Part shown: positions 33,674 to 45,951 of the stretch, one piece after another
Layout of the letters: every line of letters begins with the position of its first letter
Position numbering within the stretch: the stretch's first letter is position 1
DNA from: Prostheceraeus crozeri
Taxonomy: Eukaryota; Platyhelminthes; Polycladida; Euryleptidae
Direction: 5' to 3'
Length of the DNA stretch: 64,000 nt
Assembly: GCA_907163375.1 (NCBI GenBank)
Contig: CAJQUW010012548.1
Coordinates: 1-64,000, forward strand
Notes under the pieces: model-generated
Told to the model about the DNA's origin: nothing
What the model saw: only the letters and a program-made list of their open reading frames with translations
Databases searched by the model: none
Made by a program: the position numbers and the translations under genes

Positions 33674-36381
33674 CCCATTAGGCGCCGAATTATTTTTGAA
33701 AGTAATTATCAAAAATTTGAATGGAACCATATCATTCAATCACGTTTTGATACTTTATGACAATCTTACCGAAAATGAATGTTCATTTCATCGTTTTTGA
33801 TGATGTTCCACATGTGGAACATTGGCGCCTTGACACTATACATTTTTTAAGAATTCTTGAAGAATATAAGCCGTTGTGTATTTGTTTATACTTGACAGAT
33901 TGCATATATTTGACATATTTGTTTATACATTAAAATAATATTCTATGCTTATACGTTAATTTTTATGCAAAAGTAGTATATTAAGAATTTTGATGTATTT
34001 TGGTAAACGAAACAGGAAAAATACAGACAGAATCACCAATGTATTTTTTTGAAACTAGGTAACAGTAACATCTTTCAGTGTTCAGAGATGGTATTGGACG
34101 AAGCAACTTGTATGCAACGGCATGTGTCACACTTTCATTTTCGTGTTTTTCATGCATAATTTACAGCGGCCCTGTTTACCGGCTGGTATTGGAAGATGAC
34201 CAACATTTCCAAGTCTTGTGGAGAGGGCAGGTGTTCGTGAAGGTCCATGTCAAATTTCTCGAACAGTCAGAAGACTCAGAAGATACCTCACAACTTCTCT
34301 GAAAGAAAACGAATGTTTCACGTACATATTTTGATAAAATGAGAGCATAATTGACTAAACACAAGATGACTTAAAAAGTCTATATGAATTATATTGGGTT
34401 GTAGCAATTTGTGTTCAACTTCGATAAGCAGTAACAGCCTTTTCATCTCTATAGCCAAATTATTGAATGACAGATTTACATTGTAAAGTTATGTGTATAT
34501 ATCATCTACTTTCTGAGGACTTTACATTTTCTGATTGATTTATGACAATTACTATGTTAAGTTGTAGTATTTTATTAATTGATTTGATGTTCATATTCAT
34601 GTCTTGACACCCTACGATTTCTATTCGGTTTTTTGAAATAACCGTCTTATATATTTATTTATTTTGTAACAAAATCTTAAAGTTTTAACTCAAAATATGA
34701 GGTAATACAAAATATAGATCTAACCTTCGGAAATCCAGATGAGATGTAGGCCTATTGACTTGAATGTGTCTTTGTAGCCTCCAAGCAGCCACCATGCCCA
34801 TATTGATGAAATTTGCGAATAATAGCCATCACCATTTCTTTGATCGGAGCTGAGGCCGATAATCCGAAAGAAACCTGTCCAATAGATCAACTTCGCCCAT
34901 GTGACAATTATAGGAGGCAATCATAGCTGGTTGTTGAATTGCAGTTCTCTTCCTATCACTTCGACTCCAGCGTGTCGCCTGACTGATAGGAGTAACGCCC
35001 TCATTTGAACTGATAACTATAACGGGGGTATTATCGTTCCAGTGGCAGACCACGACTGAACAATCACTGTAACTTTTATGAAATCCTCTCTGAGATTTTG
35101 CCATCGCCTCTTTTGATATCAGAGGGCATTTTTCTATTCTGTTGCGCTTGACAGTACCAGTACAACGTAGACGGTTTACTTGAAGTTGTTCTCTAAACAT
35201 GTTAGTAGAGGAAAAAAATTATCCACGTAAAGAACATGGTTTGTTTTACAATCAATGCCCTGTGTGAGTCGCTCGGTCACTTGTTCACCAAGGGGAGAAC
35301 GTGGGATAGAAGAATTTGATTTGCCAGTGTACACTTCAAAGGCGAACGGAAACCCCTGTGAGCTACAATAGTCGTGGGAGCTAAAGCGCGGCGATGCATC
35401 TGGATGAAGCAGGTTCGAACCTGTGTATGTTTTCCAGTATTACTACTTTTGCATGAATAGTTTCATCTGCCTTTTTGACTGAGACTAAGTTCTTAGACTA
35501 TATACATGTACTCTTAAGTTATAATTGACATATTTCTTTTTAATAATTGTTTTAACTATTGATTAGGTCAAACCTTTATCGCAGGGGCATAAATTTGGTA
35601 AGTTGTATGCCGCCAAATACCTCACAATATTTTATTTACATAAGCCTATAGATAGAATAAAGCAGAGTGAAATCACAAGACTGTCTATATATCAACTCTG
35701 GCAGCATTAGTTAGAAGGAAGGTTGCACAGACATCTTATACTTACCATGTAAAGCAGCAAAATATTTGTCACAGGACGTTCTTATTCAGATCAAAACAAA
35801 ACTTTCACTGCTTTTCAATTTTTTGACTTTAAACAAAATATGTAAAATGGTAAACATTAATTCTGATCATAAAAACTAGCAGACATTACTATTCATATCA
35901 GATTGACAGGCAGACCCAGATATTTCATTATAAATCCTTCCGAAATATTTTGTCAGCGATCTAATTTGTATAGGCCCAAGGCGCCAATGTTCCACAAGTG
36001 GAACATTTTGATTGTCACTATATTTCGAAAAATATAATAGGAATGAAATATTTTTGTATACAGCATACCTATATGAAGAGGTATACATATTACAAGAAGC
36101 TAAAATCTGAAAACCAATCAATTGCTTTTGCTTAATTAGAGCTGCTGAAAAATTGCTGTAATCAAATTGAATATTGAAAAACATAACCGATCTTTTTTGA
36201 TTGAATTGTACGCATAAAATCTAGAGATATGATATTTTAATGAGTTAGATCACACCAAGACACACCAAGGTTGCCAAACATTGTAATTATTTACTGTAAA
36301 ATATTATGTGTCCCACATTCACTAAGACCTATTTCCAAAATCTAGCGATGTTCCACAAGTGGAACATTGGCGCCTAATGGG
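33674..36381 (-). mobile_element. piggyBac-type DNA transposon, 2708 bp
   Basis: TTAA at 33670-33673 precedes CCCATTAGGCGCC; the right end, complemented, is again CCCATTAGGCGCC. The right flank reads CCTTAGG instead of TTAA, so the duplication there has decayed or the end was altered. A palindrome TGTTCCACATGTGGAACA (or with AAG in the centre) followed by TTGGCGCC occurs subterminally at about 33804, 35988 and 36349 and may be a transposase-binding repeat. A broken transposase lies on the minus strand. Confidence 0.88.
34070..35420 (-). pseudogene. piggyBac transposase, broken
   Basis: Minus-strand motifs in order: GFPFAFEVYTGKSN, HVLYVDNFFPLL (second catalytic Asp), a frame change near 35205, then MFREQLQVNRLRCTGTVKRN, RIEKCPLISKEAMAKSQRGF, VVVCHWNDNTPVIVISS, RWSRSDRKRTAIQQPAMI and CHMGEVDLLDRFLSDYR (third catalytic Asp), KKW. 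After further frame changes come AAWRLQRHIQ and a C-terminal cysteine-rich block, QGRCKLCMKNTKMKV with HTSCFVQYHL. This is the normal order of PGBD-type transposases, including the terminal zinc-binding domain. The N-terminal half is not recognisable and several stops interrupt the frame. Confidence 0.88.
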
Positions 36382-38440
36382 CCTTAGGTAATCTGTTTTA
36401 GTTGTTTTTTCCTTTAACCTGTAGGGAACGCCACATGGGTGGGTCCTTTTGAGGGATCAAATTCCTTTCACTTATCGTTATCTTCTACTTCATCTTCTCC
36501 TCAATCAAAGCATTAAATTTCATTCTGACGCAATTGACATATGCAAGCATCCGAGCGACCAGACCTGCAGATTGAGTTTTGTCAATATAAGCAAATGCTG
36601 CAATTAATACACTGCCCAACACACAGTGTGGCGGACAGGCAGGAGTTCTCATGTAAGTTATCAATTTTCATTTCTTACTCTATTTACATTTACACGGACC
36701 TTTTTTCATTACCTACCATTTGAATATTATCAACATTTACATTTGTGTTTTATTCTTATTTTTCACATTGGTTTTACTTACTGAAGAGTGCGATTTGCGA
36801 TTTAATGTGTTTCGCCTAAGGTTAGCCCTTGCTAATTTGACATGCAGATTCACTGTCAAAAATGATTTTGAATGGGCATTGGCGGTTGATACATCTTCAC
36901 AAAAAGCGAAATAGAAGTATACGGCTCCGGGGTCCACTGGACCCCTGAGGTCTCTGAGGGTCAATCAATCCTGTAGAAGACTCTGGGATCCATGGATTTC
37001 TTCTGACCTGCTTAAGTGGAGTCATCATCGTTCTGAGTGATGCATTGAAAACACAATCATTCTGTGATAATGCTGAACATCTGAACGACCTTTCAGTTTG
37101 AAACAATAAGATGAACACATGAATAAACATTACGGGTTTGATGCACTTTGAAGGTTGGATGAGGAATAGGAGCTGCAGGCTAGAGAGATGTGTTACACAA
37201 GTGTCGGCATTTCACAGCTTGCTACTGCGACATCGCGTCATGGAGAAGCAGACAGGACGTGCATTGAATTCCATCACATTTTGTTGGATCTTAGACACAT
37301 TCTCTGTACTTCAGTATCTGATAAAATTGTCTTTACCTGCAAGAAATGTTGAAAACAAAAGAAGCTTCAATTTGATAGATCCTAGTTAATATGCAGCAAA
37401 TAAATAATATTTTGTGTTTCACAAACGTACTATCATGAAATATGCGATGGTAGAAATAGCAACAAAAATACGATTAAAGTGAAAACTCTGGCCCCATGAA
37501 ATGCTGTAGGTGTTATGTCTTACCGCTATTAATTTTATTCATTTCAGTGTCCAATTGACGTTCTAACTACTTTGAAGCATTATGTTTGGGTCAGCTCAGA
37601 CAACGAGCTCACGTGAGCTAAAGAAACTTGCTTTTCAAATTTCTGAATCGACCCGATTAGCCAGCAGACTGTTCATGCCAATGCTGTGATGCTCCAGCAA
37701 TATTTCTTTGGATTTTCAATCTTCTCCAACAAAACTGATGAGCCCAACAGGGAGAGGGAGGGAATGTGTGTGATTGAAAGAGAGAGGGAAAGAGGGGAGG
37801 CAAGATTGACCGCCCTCCCTCGTGCCACTCGCGCTGTGGTCGGCAGCAACAAAAATCCGTGCAGTATTCGAGAACACCCACGTTTCAGGGTCATTTTCAA
37901 TCCGCGATGATTTTTTGGGGATCAGAGAGAGGGAGTGAGGGACGAGCAGAGAGTATGGGGATGGAGGCGAGAGAGAACCATGAACTACGAGTAATGAATA
38001 TACAGCACGCATGCATGTATTGAAAACCAAACTCAGGGTTTTCATATTGTTTGCGATGACATTAGAAAATTATTCGAAACAGATGTTAATACCTTCATGC
38101 ATAGTAAAAGATACATTTAAGTAAACGCTAGCGAAATGATTCGATTACAAAAATTTGTGAAATTTGATAGTCCTCGTCCTTGGTCCATAAAAGTTGAAGT
38201 TATGGCGTATTTTACATTCCTTCTTATTCTTTTGTAATGCTTTGTGTAAAGGATGGAAGAGGTTCTCTAGAGTAGAATGACCTAATCTTGAATGTTCATA
38301 TAATCAAAAATCTTGAGTTGAATACTTGTGAGAAGTAAAATGGTTACGACAGCAATTTTTGAGAAAATTGTCAATACCCGTAATGGCAACAACTTCATAT
38401 CACTCCAGAAAGCAGAAATGTGGCATCAAGAGAAAGGGAG
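36382..38440. other. Non-coding stretch with a GA-rich patch
   Basis: No exon supported. 37745-37800 and 37920-37975 are purine-rich (GAGAGAG, GGGAGG). Frames here differ in every phase and look fortuitous. Confidence 0.3.
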
Positions 38441-38446
38441 AGAGAA

Positions 38447-38447
38447 A

Positions 38448-38478
<31 letters not shown>

Positions 38479-38480
38479 GG
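38447..38480. repeat. GT/GA microsatellite
   Basis: A (GT)n run of about 21 bases followed by (GA)n, the same dinucleotide pair that builds the large array 450 bp downstream. Confidence 0.9.
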
Positions 38481-38920
38481 TGTCCATGTACCTGCTGCAA
38501 CATGAAATTCGCTACATCCTCGATCATACAAAATGGGGCTCATTGCGGAAAGTGGGGCGCGCTCCATTCTATAAAGACAGAAATATCAATAAATGCACCT
38601 TGTGCGCAATCTTTCGATCAAAATGTATGATAGGAATCATGATATTGTCCTCAAGAATCGTTTTCAGTCTTCAGAGGAAGGAATTTCATGTTTTTCTACG
38701 AAAACAACTTGAACCACACGTTGCAGGAATATTGCAAGCGTGCTGCTAGTTTAAGTATGCTTCCAGATACGGATTTAATAGTAGCCACAAATGACCTTGA
38801 GAATTCAACTACACAATTTCTCAGAAATCGTCACGGAAGGATCATGCGGGCTGCAAAGCTATCTGCGATTAAAACTCTTTCATCGAAACACCTGGATCCC
38901 ATATTGCTGCATATACGTAC
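38481..38920. other. Unique DNA between microsatellites
   Basis: Overlapping short frames of 100-109 codons exist in several phases; none shows a domain. Confidence 0.3.
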
Positions 38921-41101
38921 TTGTGTGTGTGTGAGAGAGACGGAGAGAGAGAGTGTGTGTGTGAGAGAGAAGGAGAGAGAGAGAGAGTGTGTGTGAGAGA
39001 GACGGAGAGAGAGAGTGTGTGTGTGAGAGAGACGGAGAGAGAGAGTGTGTGTGTGAGAGAGACGGAGAGAGAGAGTGTGTGTGTGAGAGAGACGGAGAGA
39101 GAGTGTGTGTGTGAGAGAGAGACGGAGAGAGAGAGTGTGTGTGTGAGAGAGAGACGGAGAGAGAGAGTGTGTGTGTGAGAGAGAGAGACGGAGAGAGAGA
39201 GTGTGTGTGAGAGAGAGACGGAGAGAGAGAGTGTGTGTGTGAGAGAGAGACGGAGAGAGAGTGTGTGTGTGTGAGAGAGACGGAGAGAGAGAGTGTGTGT
39301 GTGTGAGAGAGACGGAGAGAGAGTGTGTGTGTGAGAGAGAGACGGAGAGAGAGAGTGTGTGTGTGAGAGAGAGACGGAGAGAGAGAGTGTGTGTGAGAGA
39401 GAGACGGAGAGAGAGAGTGTGTGTGTGTGAGAGAGACGGAGAGAGAGAGACTGTGTGTGTGAGAGAGACGGAGAGAGAGAGAGAGTGTGTGTGAGAGAGA
39501 CGGAGAGAGAGAGTGTGTGTGTGTGAGAGAGACGGAGAGAGAGAGTGTGTGTGTGTGAGAGAGACGGAGAGAGAGAGTGTGTGTGTGTGAGAGAGACGGA
39601 GAGAGAGTGTGTGTGTGAGAGAGACGGAGAGAGAGTGTGTGTGTGTGTGTGAGAGAGACGGAGAGAGAGAGTGTGTGTGTGTGTGAGAGAGAGACGGAGA
39701 GAGAGAGAGAGTGTGTGTGAGAGAGACGGAGAGAGAGAGTGTGTGTGAGAGAGACGGAGAGAGAGAGTGTGTGTGTGTGAGAGAGAGACGGAGAGAGAGA
39801 GTGTGTGTGTGTGAGAGAGACGGAGAGAGAGTGTGTGTGTGTGAGAGAGAGACGGAGAGAGAGTGTGTGTGTGTGTGAGAGAGACGGAGAGAGAGAGACT
39901 GTGTGTGTGAGAGAGACGGAGAGAGAGAGTGTGTGTGTGTGTGAGAGAGAGACGGAGAGAGAGAGTGTGTGTGTGTGAGAGAGAGACACAGAGAGAGAGT
40001 GTGTGTGAGAGAGAAGGAGAGAGAGTGTGTGTGTGTGTGAGAGAGACGGAGAGAGAGAGTGTGTGTGTGTGAGAGAGACGGAGAGAGAGTGTGTGTGTGA
40101 GAGAGAGAGACGGAGAGAGAGAGTGTGTGTGTGTGAGAGATAGAGACGGAGAGAGAGAGTGTGTGTGTGAGAGAGAGACGGAGAGAGAGTGTGTGTGTGT
40201 GAGAGAGACGGAGAGAGAGAGTGTGTGTGTGTGAGAGAGAGAGACGGAGAGAGTGTGTGTGTGTGTGTGAGAGAGAGACGGAGAGAGAGTGTGTGTGTGT
40301 GAGAGAGACGGAGAGAGAGAGTGTGTGTGTGTGAGAGAGAGAGACGGAGAGAGAGAGTGTGTGTGTGAGAGACGGAGAGAGAGTGTGTGTGCGTGAGAGA
40401 GAGAGACGGAGAGAGAGTGTGTGTGTGTGAGAGAGACGGAGAGAGAGTGTGTGTGTGAGAGAGACGGAGAGAGAGTGTGTGTGTGTGAGAGAGAGAGACG
40501 GAGAGAGAGAGTGTGTGTGTGAGAGAGACGGAGAGAGAGTGTGTGTGTGAGAGAGACGGAGAGAGAGTGTGTGTGTGTGTGAGAGAGAGAGACGGAGAGA
40601 GAGAGTGTGTGTGTGAGAGACGGAGAGAGAGTGTGTGTGCGTGAGAGAGACGGAGAGAGAGTGTGTGTGTGTGAGAGACGGAGAGAGAGAGAGTGTGTGT
40701 GTGAGAGACGGAGAGAGAGTGTGTGTGCGTGAGAGAGAGAGACGGAGAGAGTGTGTGTGTGAGACAGAGACGGAGAGAGAGAGAGAGAGAGTGTGTGTGT
40801 GAGAGAGACGGAGAGAGAGTGTGTGTGTGTGAGAGAGAGACGGAGAGAGAGTGTGTGTGTGAGAGAGAGACGGAGAGAGAGAGTGTGTGTGTGAGAGAGA
40901 CGGAGAGAGAGAGTGTGTGTGTGTGAGAGAGAGACGGAGAGAGAGAGTGTGTGTGTGTGAGAGAGAGACGGAGAGAGAGAGTGTGTGTGAGAGAGACGGA
41001 GAGAGAGTGTGTGTGCGTGAGAGAGAGAGACGGAGAGAGAGTGTGTGTGTGAGAGAGACGGAGAGAGAGTGTGTGTGTGTGAGAGAGAGACGGAGAGAGA
41101 G
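38921..41101. repeat. Compound satellite of (GT)n, (GA)n and CGGAGA, 2.2 kb
   Basis: Units of about 26-40 bp each contain one CGG: CGGAGAGAGAGAG, then GTGTGTGTGTG, then AGAGAGA. GT and GA tract lengths vary from unit to unit. About 70 units. The minus strand lacks stops in all three phases (CT, AC and CCG codons only), which produces three overlapping spurious frames of 750-794 codons rich in Ser-Leu-Thr-His. Confidence 0.95.
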
Positions 41102-41850
41102 AATGAACCCAAAACAACTGACACATAAATTGAATAGATTCACCAAATTCTTCCGTGAACGAGACTGGCAAACATTTAAAGAAGATTCCTGAATAATCCT
41201 GTGTCTACAGCCCAAACTTTTTCAAGCAGCAAGAATCACCTTGCAGATTCATGTTTCTTGTTCATCTGACCTGAGATAAGAAAGTTGAATTAATGATTCA
41301 TTTCGAACATTCATGCTGATTTGTATTGTTTCACGCAAGTTTCACCGCGTCGTGTTGAGCGAGTATGAAATTGCGCCACTTCGATTGCCTGCTGGTGGTC
41401 ACCAGCAAGGATAATGCCCATTGTAACATCATGAATGCTTCTATTGAAGTAGAAATCTTCAACGTAGAGAATAAATGATGAGCCATTCAAGATAATGTTT
41501 CTCAAAAATCAATTTCAGCATGAATTTTCTACCTGATGTTGTCAGACAGCAAGTTTAACCATTGAGGTGATTAGATTAAAAGTGACAGACAAGTAGGAGT
41601 CAACTGAACTCTCGCGAATAGCTTTCTGAGATCATAACGGTTTCTAAACCGGTATGGAAGGTTGGAAACCAAATGTTTTTGTTTAAATGGTGACATATTG
41701 TGACACTGCTGCACAAATTCCCATAATGTGAGGACAAATTATCTCGAATTTCCGATGATGATCCAAATGGATGGGCCACACAAAGAAAGGATCTCAGCAC
41801 AGGATCGCAGGCAACTTCTTGAGGGTTAGCCTGGTTGCCCTGAAGAAGCA
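41102..41850. other. Non-coding, nothing recognised
   Basis: Only short random frames. Confidence 0.3.
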
Positions 41851-42560
41851 TAATCAACGTTTTTTACGATTTCGACAAAAATGAGAAATGTTTCCAAACT
41901 TTTGAACAGTACTGTACGAGTAGTTTACTGTAGTTGTGGTAGTACTCTTGCAGATGGTCCATTGTCTTTCCTCTTATCCATGTTTTAATCTACAAGCAAA
42001 CTAAGAATTTTCTGCATTCAGAAATTGCCTTCACGTTATGACCATCGATCAACAGACTATTTTGAAATTAAATTTTGTTGGTGAATGATTGTGTCAATAA
42101 AACTCGCATGCATAGATAATTTTTGGGCCAAAGAAGACAGTGCGAACAGGTACTGCTGCTCATCCTACGTAGAAATGATCAATCTTCTGAACTGGGGGCA
42201 GACTCAAGAAAATTCAGCTGATTGCCGTAGGAAACTTATTCAATCTTTGCCAATGCAACCTTCGTAGTGTTAGAAAAATGCGGGAGTTTTACGAATTGCT
42301 AGACTTCAAGTTAGTGAAAACATGATGTCATTTTGCATTATCAATTGTTACTTAAGCTAAACTGTAGGTCACAGAGTTTGCCATGAAATAATCAAGCATA
42401 ATCAACGCTTTTTTACGATTTCGACAAAAATGAGAAGTATTTCCAAACTTTTGAACAGTTCTGTAGTATACTAACATGCAGTTGGTCCACTGTGTTTCCT
42501 CTTATCCATGTTTTAATCTACAAGCACACTAAGAATGTTTTGCATTGAGAAATATTTTGC
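41851..42560. repeat. Direct repeat of about 165 bp, two copies 550 bp apart
   Basis: AATCAACG(C)TTTTTTACGATTTCG and following bases at 41851-42030 recur at 42401-42560 with moderate divergence (shared TTTCCAAACTTTTGAACAGT and CCTCTTATCCATGTTTTAAT). The 370 bp between them are not recognised. Confidence 0.75.
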
Positions 42561-42839
42561 ATTAAGACATGACATCAGAAAAGGTAGCCAGGCCTGCCGG
42601 AATAGGCTAATTGGTAGGATCGGTGGAATTCTTAGGCTGACGGTGGAACTGACACTTTGAAAATGTCACCGATTTGCATTTTTTATTTGTCGCTTTGCTG
42701 ACTATAAAACCCCTCTTTCAAAGACTTAAATGAAAAAGGCTACTTTGAAATTATTGGGAACAATTGCTCCATTAAAGCTCGCAACCTACCACAGCGGATC
42801 ATAAAATTCCGCTGAAATTCAATCGAAAACAATTTGTTC

Positions 42840-43240
42840 CACGACGTTGAGTTTGTATTATAGATCAAAAGCCGATATCTCACAGCACAAGTCTGGTTGC
42901 GTCGCACATCAACGTGCCATACATCATTTGGGAGCCTGCATTCTCAGTTTTAAAATGAGCTATGATAGTTTGTTTGGAGCATTCGACATCAAAGCAGATC
43001 TTAATTTGTTCATTTTTCTGATCTTAAACTTGTCATTCAACGTTCTTTTCTCAAGGCGAAATCTTCTTTTCAAAAACCGACTGCTAAAGCTGATCCTATT
43101 CCACACTCTTCATTGATGACCACTCCCTTTGTTCCGTCTCTTAATACTAGGATTCATGCTAACCTTCGTCGTAATCTCAATTGTGATGTTAGCTTTTCTT
43201 ACCCGAGCAAATTATGAGCTATGATGGACTTGCTTCCGTT
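42840..43240 (+). pseudogene. Possible Penelope-like RT 3' segment, fragmentary
   Basis: Plus-strand reading gives a basic, Ser-rich stretch then TTPFVPSLNTRIHANLRRNL and NCDVSFSYPSK. The order (leucine/proline start, IxxxLRR, hydrophobic-x-F with Ser-Lys) resembles the region just after the RT core of Penelope-like proteins. The match is short; it is a fossil at best. Confidence 0.35.
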
Positions 43241-44190
43241 ATTGCATTTCCTGAGCAGTGCTCAAAGTATAAAAATCACTCAATTTACAAATCGCAAATC
43301 GCAAGAGAGGGCATGTGAGCATGATACTGAATCAGGCACGGGAAGAACGAGTATTTTCTTAGCTCTCTTTTGATGTACTGATCATCAATATGGTGAACTA
43401 GGTAAGGGTTAGTGTCATCGTGAAGTTATCACAAAATATTCCATCAAAAAAGCTCATGCTTGGTATCTTCAGAGTCCTTACGATGTACGGAATGCGAGTA
43501 TGCAACCTGTATTCAAATAAGTTCACATTTCTTTTTCAAAATTCTTCAACATTTTTCTCATTACCTCAAAAGTACATAAACATGTAGAGTAAACAATCTG
43601 TAGTTGCTGTGAGAAACAAAGACATGCATTCGATAATTGTTTCCTTTTGAACCTTCGTTATTTCGCCTTCTATTTCAATTGCAGTTCACCAAAATATTTT
43701 TTAGTGATTATAAAATCGTCGAAGCTTTCCAATATGCAGGAATTCCTAACATTCATTTGCACACACAAATGCATATTTATCTGCGTGCAACGAAATTCCC
43801 ATTTTCAGGTAAGGTTTGCAAGAATATGTCAATAGGCCTAGAGGATCTGGCAACTACAGTATCTTGAAAGGATGCGATATTACACGGTCAGCAGGTCTCA
43901 ACTGCACCTTGTACATTCGTCTAACGTCCTTTCAGAGACCGGTGTGCACACTACAGTCGCAACTAACCGAAGAAGGTCGATCCCTTATAGAAGGGGGGGG
44001 GTTCAATCGGTGATTGTATAATCAGTGTCATTTAGCAGGTTTCAACGGCGATTACTGCAGCGATAATGAAGAGAGAGCTTCGAAAAGACGCTGTCACGTG
44101 ATTAAAGTGCGCCGAGAGCCATCGAAAGTTCGTGTAGTGTATTTTCTTGTAGAATAAAGAGATGGAGAATTCCGAAATCTTGGCTTCTCA
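43241..44190. other. Non-coding, nothing recognised
   Basis: Includes a run of nine G at about 43997; otherwise unremarkable. Confidence 0.3.
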
Positions 44191-44199
44191 ATCGCTGTT

Positions 44200-44438
44200 A
44201 TAGCCATTTTTCAAAATAATTGAGCACTTCCTTTATTTGAAGCCGAAATGTAAATATATTCAGGTAAAATGACAGGTCAACTACCCAACGTTTCGGTCGT
44301 CTTGACCTTTATCAAGGGTTGACCCTTGGTCAAGACGACCGAAGCGTTGGGTAGTTGACCTGTCATTTTACCTGAATATATTTACATTTCGGCTTCAAAT
44401 AAAGGAAGTGCTCAATTATTTTGAAAAATGGCTGTATC
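44200..44438. repeat. Tight palindrome, Penelope-type ends head to head
   Basis: Arms of about 118 bp meet at about 44319 with almost no loop; shared blocks include AATTGAGCACTTCCTTTATT and AATGACAGGTCAACTACCCA. Differences are concentrated at the centre. The centre is formed by a hammerhead-like motif and its inverted copy. Confidence 0.9.
44284..44318 (-). ncRNA. Hammerhead-ribozyme-like motif (locus 2), degenerate core
   Basis: Minus strand: CCC, core TTGATAA (two changes from CUGANGA), helix II GGTC/GACC with loop AAGAC, GAAA, self-complementary ACGT, cleavage base T, GGG pairing with CCC. The inverted right-arm copy (44318-44352) is more decayed (GAAG for GAAA). Confidence 0.4.
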
Positions 44439-44439
44439 A

Positions 44440-45060
44440 AATTACCTCTAGTGCTTACCTGCTGGTATCAATTTCAATCGCTGTTATGTAATTTTTGAGT
44501 GACTTTGTTTCAGGCTTTACATTCTTTTTATCTACAAATTTTTGTTTCGGTTGCAGCACTTTGATACTTTTTATTTTATTCCTCCCAATTCCACTTTGAA
44601 AGTCCTCTCTAATTTCTTCCATTTCTATTTTAACTGAGTACAATGGCTTCTAGAAGTTCAACAAGAATTTCTTAAATGCCACAGAGGCATCTGTTCTTTA
44701 TAATCGAACTATGCGTCGTAGAATTTTCGATTGAAAGAACTTTATGTAGCTGGGAAATTTTCACGTTCCTTTGAGAGTTCTTTGTGAGGGCCGAAGAGCA
44801 GCCTTTATCTTTAGCGTCTGCTCCAGAAATTGGATTTCACCAGCATGAAAATGCAAGGAACATACAAGTTTTGTAAAATAATGAAGACACACGATTGGAC
44901 TTGAACCTTCTTGGTGAGAAAGGATTGAGACTGTTGTTAAGTGAAGTTCATGTATGTTTTTTCTAATTAAACGAAAGTAGAGATGTTCATTATCTAGACT
45001 GAGTCACATAGAATTACAATTAAAATACGGAAGGACCCTGGAGTTATGAATGATCTTTCT
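44440..45060. other. Non-coding, nothing recognised
   Basis: A 62-codon minus frame (44455-44643) is lysine-rich and without motif. Confidence 0.3.
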
Positions 45061-45064
45061 TTTA

Positions 45065-45283
45065 TTTCAATGTTACAAGTTGTCGAGAGTTTTCGGCTGG
45101 CGTCTACCAGCCATAATCACGACAAATTAACAAAGACGGTTTGTTAGGGAACGTGGAATCAAATATACCACAGCAATCGACGCAGCCGACCAATGAGACA
45201 CTGACTGGATGAATACCTACACACAACGATGTCGACAGACATGAAAGCTGAACAATAACAGATGAGCGTGACACAAGCAGCCA
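45065..45283 (-). repeat. Penelope-type terminal repeat, left copy
   Basis: Related in inverted orientation to 48470-48680 (shared ATCACGACAAATTAACAAA, CACAGC(A/C), CACACAACGAT and TCGACAG). It contains the hammerhead-like motif at 45080-45125. The pair may be the inverted pseudo-LTRs of one element now filled with younger insertions. Confidence 0.65.
45080..45125 (-). ncRNA. Hammerhead-ribozyme-like motif (locus 3, left copy)
   Basis: Minus strand: TTGTC, core GTGATTA (decayed), a perfect 6-bp helix II GGCTGG/CCAGCC, GAAA, short helix III, cleavage C, GACAA pairing with TTGTC over 5 bp. Confidence 0.4.
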
Positions 45284-45563
45284 ACACTGCAGAACAAGAT
45301 GACTGATATCACTCTACACCATAGAAATTGACAACAATAAAACCTCTAGAATGGAAATTAAGCTTCATGCAATGCACAATAACGGCACATAAATCGCACG
45401 CATTTTCACTTAGATGCAGCTGCCAACGTCTGTATCATTGGGTTAGAATCAGTCACATGAGTAAATCGAAGCTTTTAATTGGTTCTTCATGCCCCAACTT
45501 AGTTCCCCCGGATGTGCCGCGACCTTAGAACACTGCAGAACAAGATGACTGATATCACTCTAC
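45284..45563. repeat. 34-bp direct repeat flanking a 212-bp insertion
   Basis: ACACTGCAGAACAAGATGAC and the next 14 bases (ending CACTCTAC) occur at 45284-45317 and, without a difference, at 45530-45563. Between them, 45318-45529 is related to the ends of the palindrome at 1373-3152 (CTAGAATGGAAATT; CCCCAACTTAGTTCCCCCGG). Confidence 0.85.
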
Positions 45564-45951
45564 TGCACACATTTATATCACTGTACAGAAAAACGGATGA
45601 TAAAAGATTAATAGAAGGAGGCTAAATAACATTATTTTAACCACAGTAGGTAGAGTTCCGACTCAACAAAGTTTCAACATGCCTTGAACATTATTATATC
45701 GAAAGATTCAGATTTTTGCGGAGATTGCGTTCCTGTGGTCTCAAAAACTATTTCATCACTTTCTAAGAAGCTAAATTTTTCAAAATTATTCCTGTGTTTA
45801 TGTACGTTTATGCGACGTGGACCAACTTTATAAGTATACTGCCTGACATAAAAAATGCTCCACTCAAATATATGAACTTCATTCCACTCACACTCATGAA
45901 TTATAAGATAGCATTTTATATAAAACATTATATTTGAATAAATGGGAGACA

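Noticed and set aside
35385-35425. GGTTCGAACCT resembling a tRNA B box
   Set aside because: No cloverleaf can be drawn around it, and it lies within the piggyBac transposase remnant.
37657-38045. Several 74-109 codon frames on both strands
   Set aside because: Purine-rich low-complexity DNA opens several phases at once; no consistent protein.
38831-41215. Three overlapping minus-strand frames of 751, 763 and 794 codons
   Set aside because: They lie in a dinucleotide satellite whose minus strand simply lacks stop codons; Ser/Leu/Thr/His-only translations in every phase are not proteins.
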